Positions 45,706 to 53,453 of a DNA stretch of 53,453 nt are shown here, one piece after another. Position numbers and translations under genes: made by a program. The stretch comes from Rhodoplanes serenus (lineage in GTDB: Bacteria > Pseudomonadota > Alphaproteobacteria > Rhizobiales > Xanthobacteraceae). The DNA lies in assembly GCA_945897515.1 (NCBI GenBank), contig CAMDFO010000028.1, positions 1 to 53,453 of the forward strand. Direction: 5' to 3'. Within the stretch, counting starts at the first letter, position 1, and each line of letters starts with the position of its first letter. Under the pieces are notes generated by a model. The model saw only the letters and a list, made by a program, of their open reading frames with translations. It was not told the DNA's origin and searched no databases.

Positions 45706-47040
45706 TCAGCCGCCGCCGGCCGGCCCAAGCTTTGTTGCAAGCCAACGCGCCGTGCGCAAGAGGCGCGCGTCGTTGCCGCGGCGTCCCACCAATTGCACGC
45801 CGAGCGGCAGCCCCGCCTCCGAGGCCAGCAGCGGCAGCGTGATGGCCGGCGTTCCGAGATAGGTCCAAAGCGTGCAGAACACCGGATTTCCGGTCTCCAT
45901 CCCGAGCGGCGCCTCGCCGGGCGCTGCCGGCGTGAGGATCGCGTCATACTCGTCGAAAACGAAATCGAGGCTTGCGTTGAGGGCTTCCTTGCCCGCAACG
46001 GCGCCGGTGTAGTCGACCGCCTTGTAGTTGCGGCCGCGCTCGATGAGCTGGCGCAGCCGCGGGCTCATCTGATCGCGGCCCTGCTCGTAGTCGCGGTGCA
46101 GATTGTGCGCCATGTCCACTTCCATGACGGTGCTGTGGAACTCGAGCGCCCGCCCGAAGCTCTCGCCGATCTCGACTTCGGCGACATCCTCGCCGAGAAC
46201 GTCGACCAGTTCGGCGAAGGCCTCGCGGGTCACCGGCTCGGCGTGGTCCCAGAATGGCGATTTGACGAAGGCGAACCGCGGCGGCAGCGGCGGCTCACTC
46301 GCCGCGGCCGCGACAAACGGCGGACTCGCCAGCGGGCGGGTATCGAGATCCTCGTCGTCGAAACCCGCCAGCACCTCCGCGAGCAGCGCCACGTCCTCGA
46401 CGCTGCGCGCAAATACCGCGACATGGTCGAGCGGGCGGGACAGCAGCAGCGCGCCGGTGCGCGGGATCAGGCCGTGGCTCGGCTTGAATCCGACCACGCC
46501 GCAATACGCCGCCGGGCGGATCGCCGATCCGTTGGTCTGGCTGCCGATCGCACCGGGCACCATCAACGCGGCGACCGCCGCCGGCGAACCCATCGAGGAG
46601 CCACCCGGCGTGCGCTCCTTGTCGTGCGGATTGCGGGTCTTGCCGGGATGGAAATAGGCGTATTCGGCGGTCACGGTCTTGCCCATGATCACCGCGCCGG
46701 CGGCGCGCAGGCGCGCCACCGCGACGGCATCGTTGCGTGGCGTGCGGCCGGCCCACAGCGGCGAGCCCAGCTCGGTCGGATAATCCGAGGTGTCAAAGAT
46801 ATCCTTGATCGCGATCGGCACGCCGTGCAGCGGCCCGGTCGGCCGGCCATGCCTGCGCTGCTCGTCGAGCGCCTCGGCCTGCCGGAGCACGTGCTCGCGG
46901 TCGAGGAAGACCCAGGCCTGCACGTCGCCATCGACCTCGGCGACGCGATCGAGACAGGCGGTCACCAGTTCGACCGAGGTTATCCGACCCTCGCGAATTT
47001 CGGCGGCCGCCTCGGCCAGGCCAAGCGCGCATAGGCTCAT
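45706..47040 (-). CDS. Amidase of the amidase-signature family
   Basis: A 444-residue cytoplasmic hydrolase of amide bonds. The Ser-cisSer-Lys triad is seen: Lys79 in IAIKDIFDT, cis-Ser149 in TPGGSSMGSPAAVAA and the nucleophile Ser172 in SQTNGSAIRPA. Without the GatB/GatC context it is unlikely to be a GatA; a free amidase acting on a small amide is more plausible. The gene follows the large permease of TRAP system 2 by 34 bases on the same strand, so the imported compound is a reasonable candidate substrate. Confidence 0.88.
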   Translation of the reverse strand: MSLCALGLAEAAAEIREGRITSVELVTACLDRVAEVDGDVQAWVFLDREHVLRQAEALDEQRRHGRPTGPLHGVPIAIKDIFDTSDYPTELGSPLWAGRTPRNDAVAVARLRAAGAVIMGKTVTAEYAYFHPGKTRNPHDKERTPGGSSMGSPAAVAALMVPGAIGSQTNGSAIRPAAYCGVVGFKPSHGLIPRTGALLLSRPLDHVAVFARSVEDVALLAEVLAGFDDEDLDTRPLASPPFVAAAASEPPLPPRFAFVKSPFWDHAEPVTREAFAELVDVLGEDVAEVEIGESFGRALEFHSTVMEVDMAHNLHRDYEQGRDQMSPRLRQLIERGRNYKAVDYTGAVAGKEALNASLDFVFDEYDAILTPAAPGEAPLGMETGNPVFCTLWTYLGTPAITLPLLASEAGLPLGVQLVGRRGNDARLLRTARWLATKLGPAGGG

Positions 47041-47074
47041 GTGTGACGATCCTCGCCGCGACGGGGATCAGGCC

Positions 47075-48424
47075 TCACCGCGGCGTGTAGAGGTAATCGG
47101 GAAGCCACAGCGCGAGTCCCGGGAATATGTAAACCAGGATCATGGTGAGAAACACCATGAACACGAACGGCAACGCGCCGCTGAAGATGTCGGTCAGCTT
47201 CACCCACGCCGGCGCGACACCCTTGAGGTAGAAGGCGGCCATCGCGACCGGCGGCGTGTTGAACGCGGTCTGGGTGTTCAGCGCAACAAGGATGCCGAAG
47301 AAGATCGGGTCGACGCCGAACTTCGGCAGCAGAGGCAGGAAGATCGGCACGAAGATGATGATGATCTCGGTCCATTCCAGCGGCCAGCCGAGCAGGAAGA
47401 TGATGAATTGCGTCAGAATCAGGAAGCCGGTCTGCGAAAGGTTGAGCGAGAGGAAGAACTGTTCGACGACCGACTGCCCGCCGAGCACGGCAAACACCGC
47501 CGAGAACGTCCACGAGCCGATGAACAGGTAGCAGACCATCGCCGTGGCGCGGGCGGTCAGATAGACCGAATCCCTGAGCATCGTGAAGTTGAGCGCGCCG
47601 TAGGCCGCCGCGAGCACCATGCTTGCAAGCGCGCCAGCACCTGCCGCTTCCGATGGCGTCGCGAGACCGAACAAGATCGCCCCCAGCACCGATATGATCA
47701 GCAGCGCGAGCGGCAGGAACGATGTCGCCAGCGCCCGCATCACCTCGCGAGTCGGGATGTTGGTCTGCTCGGGCGGCAGCTTGGGAGCCAGCGCCGGATT
47801 GATCATGGCCCGCACGACCACATAGACGATGTAAAGGCCGGCAAGCAGGAAGCCCGGAATGAAGGCGGCGGCGTACAGCTTGACGGCGGACACGCCCGCG
47901 GTCGCGGCATAGACGATGAGCAGAATGCTCGGCGGGATCAGGATGCCGAGGCAGCCGCCGGCGCAGACCACGCCGGCCGACAGCTTGACGTCATAGCCGG
48001 CCTTTAGCATGGCGGGGAACGCGAGCAGACCCATCAGCGTGACCACCGCGCCGACGATGCCGGTGGCGGTCGCAAACATCGCGCAGGTGAGCAGTGTCGC
48101 CACCGCCAGCGCGCCGGGAATGTTCTTCATCGAAAGCTGGAGTGAATGAAACAGGCGGTCGAGAATGTTGGCCCGCTCGACCACGTAGCCCATGAAGAGG
48201 AATAACGGGACCGCCGTCAGCACGTCGCTCGACATGACCTCGAAGGCCTTCTGTACGAGCAGCGTAAACACGCGGTTCTGGACGATGTCCTGGCCGGGCG
48301 TGAAATAGGCGTAGTAGCCGAAGCCCACCCCCATCGCGATCAGGGTGAATGCGATGGGAAACCCAAGCATGATGATGAAGATGAACAGCCCCAGCATCAA
48401 CATGCCGACTTGCGGGTCCGTCAT
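47075..48424 (-). CDS. TRAP transporter large permease, DctM type (system 2)
   Basis: A 449-residue permease with about twelve spans. Family marks are ATATGIVGAVVTLMGL, GGCLGILIPPSILLIVYA and GLATPSEAAGAGALAS. ATG 48424 has GGGAGGGGGC as ribosome site about nine bases upstream. It begins 26 bases after the small permease and is followed by the amidase. Confidence 0.93.
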   Translation of the reverse strand: MTDPQVGMLMLGLFIFIIMLGFPIAFTLIAMGVGFGYYAYFTPGQDIVQNRVFTLLVQKAFEVMSSDVLTAVPLFLFMGYVVERANILDRLFHSLQLSMKNIPGALAVATLLTCAMFATATGIVGAVVTLMGLLAFPAMLKAGYDVKLSAGVVCAGGCLGILIPPSILLIVYAATAGVSAVKLYAAAFIPGFLLAGLYIVYVVVRAMINPALAPKLPPEQTNIPTREVMRALATSFLPLALLIISVLGAILFGLATPSEAAGAGALASMVLAAAYGALNFTMLRDSVYLTARATAMVCYLFIGSWTFSAVFAVLGGQSVVEQFFLSLNLSQTGFLILTQFIIFLLGWPLEWTEIIIIFVPIFLPLLPKFGVDPIFFGILVALNTQTAFNTPPVAMAAFYLKGVAPAWVKLTDIFSGALPFVFMVFLTMILVYIFPGLALWLPDYLYTPR

Positions 48425-48450
48425 GATGTGCCCCCTCCCCAACCCGCCTG

Positions 48451-49038
48451 CTATTGCTTGGCCTGCTCGGCCGCGTGAATACGCTGCTCCTGCAGGATGA
48501 TGCTTTCAGTCTCTTCGACGTCGTGCAGGCGCTGCGGCCATGCGCCGAGCCGAATGCAGAGGATGCAACGGATGATCTCGGCGATGCCCTGCAGCAGTAG
48601 CAGCACGCCGGTGATCGGGACCAGCGTCTTGAGCGGGAACACCGGCACGCCGGCGGGGCTGAAGATGCTGACTTCGCGGAACCGGACCGACATCGCGGCG
48701 TAGTTCCAGCCGGCGTAGATGAAAGCCGCCACGGCCGGGAGGAAGAAGATGATGTAGAGGATGAGGTCCATGGTAGCCTGCGTGCGAGGCTGCCAGAGGC
48801 GATACACCACGTCAGCGCGCACATGGGCGTTGCGCGAGAGCGCGTAGGCGCCGGACATCAGAAACATGGCGCCGTAGGTGATGTAGCTGAAGTCGAAGGC
48901 CCAGGTGGTCGGCGCACCCAGAACGTAGCGCACGAAGACCTCGTAGCTGACGCCCAACGTCAGGACCAGGATCAGCCAGCCGAATGCCTTGCCGACCCAC
49001 GCGCTGAGCGAATCGATGAAAAACAGAAAGTTGTTCAT
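48451..49038 (-). CDS. TRAP transporter small permease, DctQ type (system 2)
   Basis: A 195-residue four-span membrane protein. The DctQ-type segment VRYVLGAPTTWAFDFSYITYGAMFLMSGAYALSRNAHVRADV lies near residues 36-77. Its charged C-terminal tail (EETESIILQEQRIHAAEQAKQ) is longer than in system 1 and might interact with the large permease or another partner. It is separated from the binding-protein gene by 135 bases that hold a strong hairpin. Confidence 0.9.
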   Translation of the reverse strand: MNNFLFFIDSLSAWVGKAFGWLILVLTLGVSYEVFVRYVLGAPTTWAFDFSYITYGAMFLMSGAYALSRNAHVRADVVYRLWQPRTQATMDLILYIIFFLPAVAAFIYAGWNYAAMSVRFREVSIFSPAGVPVFPLKTLVPITGVLLLLQGIAEIIRCILCIRLGAWPQRLHDVEETESIILQEQRIHAAEQAKQ

Positions 49039-49106
49039 CTTGGATTATACGGCGATGCCGTCCCCCGCCTAACGATCCCGCCCCCGGGCCGCCCCTTACA
49101 GAGGTC

Positions 49107-49127
49107 GGGCGGCGCTCCGCGCCGCCC
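49107..49127 (-). promoter_or_regulatory. Hairpin in the dctP-dctQ spacer (system 2)
   Basis: GGGCGGCGC-TCC-GCGCCGCCC is a perfect nine-base stem with a three-base loop, without a T run on the minus strand. In many transporter operons such a stem protects the binding-protein transcript and lowers distal expression. Confidence 0.55.
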
Positions 49128-49173
49128 TCCCCCGATATCGCGGGTCAAAACATCCCGCAAGTCGCCTTTAGAT

Positions 49174-50298
49174 TTAGAGCTTCAACGTGTTCGGGAAGTG
49201 ATGGTTGAAGGCACCCTTGTAGTCGGTCGCATTCATCATGTTGTAGTACACGACCTTTCGGACCCACGCCTTCTGCGAGTCCATGACCTTCTTCATGAAG
49301 GCGTCCTTGCCAAGCGTATCGATCAGGCCGTCCCAGGCCTTGATCTGGGCGTCGAACACGCCCTGCGGCGTGCGCAGCACGTTGACCTTTTCCTTGGTGA
49401 TCAGGTCCTGCAGATCGTCCGAATACTGCCGCATCGCCAGCCACTCGCTGGCAGAGGACGCAGCCTCGGCGGCGTATTGCAGGATCGCCTGGTGCTCCTT
49501 CGGCAGCGCGTTGTACTTGGAGCGGGTGATCATGATCTCGAAGTACTCGGTCGCCTGGTGGTGGCTGCCGAGCATGTAGTTCTTGGCCACGTTGTGGGCG
49601 CCGAAGCGACGGTCCGAGGTCGGGTTGTTGAACTCGAATGCGTCGATCACGCCGCGCTCCATGGCCGGCACGATCTCGCCGCCCGGAAGCTGCGCAACCG
49701 CCATGCCCATAGCTTGCATCAGGTCGGCGGCGAGACCGACGGTGCGGTACTTGAGACCCTTCACGTCGTTGGCGCTGGTCACCGGCTTCTTGAACCAACC
49801 GAGCGGCTGGGTCGGCATCGGCATCGAGAAGAAGCTCTTGACGTTGAGCTTCATGATCTGGGTCTGCAGCTCGTCGAACAGCTCCTTGCCGCCGCCGTTG
49901 TGAATCCAACCGAGCCCTTCGTTGGCGTTGAAGCCGAACACCGGGCCGGTGCCGAACAGCGAGGCGGCCTTGTGCTTGCCGTACCAGTACACGGTCACAG
50001 TGTGGGCCATATCGATCTGGCCGCCGTGCACGCCGTCGAGCACCTGGAACGGATGCACCACCGCGCCGCCATGCAGCAGATCGATCTTGAGCCGTCCGCC
50101 GGCCATGTCGTTGACGCGGGTTATGTACTGCTGCGCCATCTCGGTGAAGATGTCGGTCGCCGGCCACGACGTCTGCATCTTGAGCGTGGCGGTCTGTGCG
50201 CGCGAAACCTGCGGCATCGCAATGGCGCCGGCGGCAACAGCGCCCGCTCCGACAAGGAACTTACGGCGAGTCGCAGTCTTGGTGTCCTTGGAACTCAT
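49174..50298 (-). CDS. TRAP substrate-binding protein, DctP-type (system 2)
   Basis: A 374-residue periplasmic binding protein with a Tat-type signal (TATRRKFLVGAGAVAAGAI). Its core resembles that of system 1: GGRLKIDLLHGGAVV, AHTVTVYWYGKHKAASLFG, KGLKYRTVGLAAD, PGGEIVPAMERGVIDAFE and NVAKNYMLGSHHQATE. A GGAGGG site lies seven bases before ATG 50298. It is the first gene of dctP-dctQ-dctM-amidase. Ligand unknown. Confidence 0.9.
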   Translation of the reverse strand: MSSKDTKTATRRKFLVGAGAVAAGAIAMPQVSRAQTATLKMQTSWPATDIFTEMAQQYITRVNDMAGGRLKIDLLHGGAVVHPFQVLDGVHGGQIDMAHTVTVYWYGKHKAASLFGTGPVFGFNANEGLGWIHNGGGKELFDELQTQIMKLNVKSFFSMPMPTQPLGWFKKPVTSANDVKGLKYRTVGLAADLMQAMGMAVAQLPGGEIVPAMERGVIDAFEFNNPTSDRRFGAHNVAKNYMLGSHHQATEYFEIMITRSKYNALPKEHQAILQYAAEAASSASEWLAMRQYSDDLQDLITKEKVNVLRTPQGVFDAQIKAWDGLIDTLGKDAFMKKVMDSQKAWVRKVVYYNMMNATDYKGAFNHHFPNTLKL

Positions 50299-50568
50299 GT
50301 ATCCCTCCCTGGGTGGACGCTTATGACGGCCTTTCCGGCCGCCGCTTGTGCAAATAACCGCCGGCAGCGACTCCATATTCCCGCCGACCATCGCTTACTT
50401 TTACCCGCTTGGCGGCATTGCACAAGCTCGGGTTGCTCCCCAGTTTGGCAGGGGCCTGCCGGTTTTGGCCCGATTTTACATCGCTTGCCGGACCAATCCC
50501 CCCAGGCGCCGGCCATCTGCGGCTGCAAGCCCCAAGCCGGGCATTGCCCACCATAGGAGACACCGCTC

Positions 50569-52314
50569 GTGAAAGGCTTCGCCTCGACGCTGGCCACCAT
50601 CTGGCGGCTTGCCGCGCCGTATTTCCGCTCCGAGGACGCCTTCGCGGGCCGGTTGCTGCTTGCGGCGATCGTCGCGATCGAGCTTTCGATCGTCGCCATC
50701 AACGTGATGGTCAACCAATGGAATGCCCGGTTCTACAACGCGCTGCAGGATCGAAACTGGGATGCCTTCATCACCGAGCTGATGATCTTCAGCGGGCTGG
50801 CCGCCGCCTTCATCGTGCTCGCGGTCTATCAGCTTTATCTCAACCAGTGGCTTCATATCCGCTGGCGGCGGTGGATGACCGCCCAGCTTCTGGGCGACTG
50901 GCTCGACGGCCCCAACCACTACCGCATGCAGCTTCTCGGCGACGCCGCCGACAATCCGGACCAGCGCATCGCGGAGGACGTCAACTGGTTCATCGAGAAG
51001 GGCCTCTACCTCGGCGTGGGGCTGCTCGGTGCGACGGTCACGCTGCTGTCGTTCATCGCCATCCTCTGGTCGCTGTCGGATGCCGCGCCGCTGACGATGT
51101 TCGGCTCGCAGTGGAATATTCCCGGCTATCTGGTCTGGGCCGCGCTGCTGTACGCCATCGCCGGCACAGTGCTGACCCACCTGATCGGCCGCGCGCTGAT
51201 CCATCTCAATTTCATGCAACAGCGCTACGAAGCCGACTTCCGGTTCGACCTGGTGCGCACGCGCGAGAACTCCGAACAGATCGCGCTGCTCGAAGGCGAG
51301 CCGGCCGAACGCTCCCGGCTGTCGCGGCGCTTCGCGTCGCTGGTCAACAACTGGCACCTGCTCATGACGCGGCAGAAGTGGCTCACCTTCTTCACCGCGG
51401 GTTACGGCCAGATATCGATGGTGTTCCCCTACGTGGTGGTAAGCCCGGCTTATTTCAGCGGGGCGATCCAGCTTGGCGGGCTGATGCAGACGGCGTCGGC
51501 GTTCAACAGCGTGCAGAGCGCGCTGTCGTTCTTCGTCAGCGCCAGCACCTACCGGCAGTTCGCCGAATGGCGTTCGGTGGTCCAGCGGCTGGCCGGATTC
51601 GAGCTTGCGGTCGCGGCCGGCCGCACCGCAGCGGTCACGCCGCCGGTGGTCGAGGTCACGCCGGTGGACGGCACCGTCGAGCTGCACGATCTCACGGTCC
51701 GGCTGCCGAACGGCACGCCGCTGGTGGCGGCGAACGGCATCGTGGTGAAAACAGGCGAGCGCGTGCTGGTCAGCGGACCCTCGGGCTCGGGCAAGTCGAC
51801 GCTGTTCCGCGCCATCGCCGGGATCTGGCCGTTCGGCAAGGGGCGGATCACGGTGCCCAAGGGCGCACGCCTGATGATGCTGCCGCAGCGACCGTATTTC
51901 CCGATCGGCACGCTAGCCGCCGCGATCGCCTATCCGGCTGAACCCGGCACCTTCGACAAGGCGCGGCTTGCCGAGGTGCTGACCGCCGTGGGTCTGCCCG
52001 CCATGGTGCCGCGACTCGACGAGGAGGCGCATTGGAACCGCATGCTCTCGCTCGGCGAGCAGCAACGGCTGGGGCTCGCGCGCGCGCTGCTGCAGGCGCC
52101 GAATTATCTGTTCCTGGACGAGGCCAGCGCCTCGCTCGACGAGCCCTCGGAGGCCGCGCTGTATCGTTTGCTGCGGCAGCGGATGCCGCAGGCGACCATC
52201 GTCTCGATCGGCCACCGCGCGACACTCGCAGCGTTCCACGACCGGCGGCTGGCGCTGGAGCGCGACGGCGAATACTTCCAGGTGCGGGAGAGCGCGCTCA
52301 AGCCGGCGGAGTAA
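50569..52314 (+). CDS. SbmA/BacA-like ABC transporter with fused ATPase (YddA/Rv1819c type)
   Basis: A 581-residue fused half transporter. The membrane domain (residues about 1-320) has the SbmA/BacA pattern with QWNARFYNALQDRNWDAF, LNQWLHIRWRRWMT and PDQRIAEDV. The ATPase has Walker A GPSGSGKST (about residue 404), the signature LSLGEQQRLGLARALL and Walker B YLFLDEASASLDE. Rv1819c and YddA are relatives; BacA in rhizobia takes up antimicrobial peptides and affects very-long-chain lipids. The GTG start is preceded by GGAG at 10 bases. It is a single gene. Confidence 0.88.
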   Translation: MKGFASTLATIWRLAAPYFRSEDAFAGRLLLAAIVAIELSIVAINVMVNQWNARFYNALQDRNWDAFITELMIFSGLAAAFIVLAVYQLYLNQWLHIRWRRWMTAQLLGDWLDGPNHYRMQLLGDAADNPDQRIAEDVNWFIEKGLYLGVGLLGATVTLLSFIAILWSLSDAAPLTMFGSQWNIPGYLVWAALLYAIAGTVLTHLIGRALIHLNFMQQRYEADFRFDLVRTRENSEQIALLEGEPAERSRLSRRFASLVNNWHLLMTRQKWLTFFTAGYGQISMVFPYVVVSPAYFSGAIQLGGLMQTASAFNSVQSALSFFVSASTYRQFAEWRSVVQRLAGFELAVAAGRTAAVTPPVVEVTPVDGTVELHDLTVRLPNGTPLVAANGIVVKTGERVLVSGPSGSGKSTLFRAIAGIWPFGKGRITVPKGARLMMLPQRPYFPIGTLAAAIAYPAEPGTFDKARLAEVLTAVGLPAMVPRLDEEAHWNRMLSLGEQQRLGLARALLQAPNYLFLDEASASLDEPSEAALYRLLRQRMPQATIVSIGHRATLAAFHDRRLALERDGEYFQVRESALKPAE

Positions 52315-52324
52315 TTCCAACGCC

Positions 52325-52360
52325 AAAAAAATACGGGCGGCAGCTTTCCGCTGCCGCCCG
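52325..52360 (-). terminator. Intrinsic terminator after the TorF-like porin gene
   Basis: On the minus strand CGGGCGGCAGC-GGAAA-GCTGCCGCCCG, an eleven-base stem, is followed by TATTTTTTT. It lies 18 bases past the stop of the gene at 52378. Confidence 0.88.
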
Positions 52361-52377
52361 CGAAGGACTGCTTGGGC

Positions 52378-53322
52378 TTACTTGATGTTGGTGTTCAGGG
52401 TCAGGTCGACCGCGAGCTTGGCAACGAACGCCGCGCCGCACCACTTCGACTGATTGCCGAGCGGGTTGGCCGGAGAAGCAATGCCTCCGCCGGTCGCTGT
52501 GTGATCGGCCGTCAGGATGTTGCAGTTCTCCTTGCTGAGATCGGTGTCGTAGTAGCGCAGATCGACGGTGAACACCTTGTAGGTCCAGCCCACGCCGACG
52601 TTCCAGGTGGTGTAGTCGGGCAGGTTGATCGGGAACGTGAAGACCGCGCCGTCAACCTTGGTGGTGCCGATCCAGTAATGGCCGAGCTCGCCGGAGGCGT
52701 AGAACTGCACGCCATTCGACAGCGCCGGGAACAGATACTTCGAGGTGCCCGAGAGATAGGTGCCGGAGGCCCCGGTGTTCAGCCAGCTCGGCGAATAGAA
52801 CACGTTGGCGCCGACGGAGAAGTTGTCGTTAAAGGCGTAGCCGACCTTGCCGTAGACCTCCCAGAAATCGACCTTGGCATAGATGCCGTTGCCGTTCGGA
52901 AGGAAGGGCGTGGCCGGGCTCAAGCCGTCGTGAGCCTGTCCGCCCGGATACCAGTAGTACCAGGCGCCGACATCGAGCGTCAGAGCGCCGAACGTCGACC
53001 GCAGACCGCCGTAGAGATCGATCTCGGCTGCCGCACTGTTCGGGAAGCTGATGCTATTGGCGGCCAGACCGACATAGGCCTGCAGGTTCCCGCTGATGTT
53101 GTACCGCGGCTCGAAGTAGGCCGAGACCGACGGCTTGCGGTTGGATTGCGAGATGCCGCGGAAATTGTAGTCGCTGACGATAGCCGCGCCGAACGCGATA
53201 TCCCAGGCCGGCGGCGGAGCGGCGACCACTGGTCTCGCCTTCGCAACCATGTCGGCGGCCAGCGCGGGACCCGCGGAGGACGCCAGGGCGGCCAAAGCCG
53301 CAAGAACTATACCCCGACTCAC
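52378..53322 (-). CDS. TorF-family putative porin
   Basis: An outer-membrane beta-barrel of about 314 residues. The signal peptide ends near GPALAAD. The family marker SDYNFRGISQSNRKPSVS lies near residues 50-70 and the barrel has many alternating aromatic strands (YYWYPGG, GVGWTYK). No ATG is at the start. I chose GTG 53322, which gives a compact signal peptide and has AGGAGG about 15 bases upstream; a TTG at 53349 is in frame but has no clear ribosome site. Function of the family is not established. Confidence 0.82.
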   Translation of the reverse strand: MSRGIVLAALAALASSAGPALAADMVAKARPVVAAPPPAWDIAFGAAIVSDYNFRGISQSNRKPSVSAYFEPRYNISGNLQAYVGLAANSISFPNSAAAEIDLYGGLRSTFGALTLDVGAWYYWYPGGQAHDGLSPATPFLPNGNGIYAKVDFWEVYGKVGYAFNDNFSVGANVFYSPSWLNTGASGTYLSGTSKYLFPALSNGVQFYASGELGHYWIGTTKVDGAVFTFPINLPDYTTWNVGVGWTYKVFTVDLRYYDTDLSKENCNILTADHTATGGGIASPANPLGNQSKWCGAAFVAKLAVDLTLNTNIK

Positions 53323-53453
53323 CGAGAATCCGAAGAACCTCCTTGCCAAACGGCGCGATCGGGATTCTACCGAACGGATGATACAGCCCGGTTTCCTGGA
53401 CAGAGCATCGCGGCAAGACCTGATCGAGTTGGCTCGGAACGGATCGGCCGCTC

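Noticed and set aside
45157..47034. 625-residue plus-strand open frame over the amidase
   Set aside because: Antisense of an amidase with its complete catalytic triad.
48823..50556. 577-residue plus-strand open frame over dctP and dctQ of system 2
   Set aside because: Antisense frame; the minus-strand genes have signal peptides and family motifs.

Overview
The window is a high-GC chromosomal segment of an alphaproteobacterium, most likely a member of the Hyphomicrobiales close to the Bradyrhizobium/Rhodopseudomonas/Xanthobacteraceae group. Evidence: alpha-type housekeeping genes (long Ctc-type L25, UbiK, NDUFAF7-type methyltransferase, CIRCE-controlled groESL), tandem Omp25/31-like porins that begin their barrel with an NWTGxY-type motif, a MarR / OmpR-type regulator / histidine kinase row that recalls petP-petR of Rhodobacter, GANTC (CcrM) sites, and intergenic palindromes of the type scattered through Bradyrhizobiaceae genomes. 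No tRNA, rRNA, CRISPR array or prophage was seen.

Layout. 1-1631: an IS1380-family element with both terminal inverted repeats visible. 1633-4723: a metal-stress patch: a monohaem cytochrome c coupled to a tiny zinc-ribbon protein, the 3' remnant of a LysR regulator, then an arsenic module (arsR-arsC-aqpS on the minus strand, a divergent DUF6428 gene, one shared operator). 4761-6930: an MFS transporter in a fully overlapping operon with two MaoC hydratase-like genes. 7079-21222: mostly housekeeping (GreA/B-like factor, ychF, pth, L25, ubiK, lgt, NDUFAF7-like methyltransferase, pgeF, prs, a YbjN protein, proC, a TetR regulator) ending in an autotransporter broken by one amber codon. 21359-25921: MarR/response regulator/kinase operon, ilvE, and a DUF1460 protein. 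25976-31178: a Vgb-like propeller protein, moaE, moaD, pgsA, uvrC, with repeat-type DNA between moaE and moaD. 31511-33890: three Omp25-like porins. 33961-38495: phosphate transporter with its DUF47 partner, a lipoprotein, groES-groEL. 38686-50298: two complete TRAP transporters on the minus strand, one followed by a flavin oxidoreductase and the other by an amidase plus two small membrane proteins, separated by a META-domain protein and a dienelactone hydrolase. 50569-53322: an SbmA/BacA-like ABC exporter/importer and a TorF-type porin.

How it works together. Many minus-strand operons use 4-base ATGA stop/start overlaps, so tight translational coupling is a recurring style. Arsenate would be reduced by ArsC and arsenite would leave through AqpS, since no ArsB or Acr3 pump is present here. 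The two TRAP systems sit beside hydrolytic or oxidative enzymes that could act on the imported acids, amides or amines, but substrates cannot be read from the sequence.

I did not find a clearly new multi-gene system. The observations most worth a second look are a cluster of seven GANTC sites plus a consensus DnaA box between prs and the ybjN-like gene, the single amber stop in the autotransporter, the compact arsenic module, and the paired TRAP-enzyme operons.
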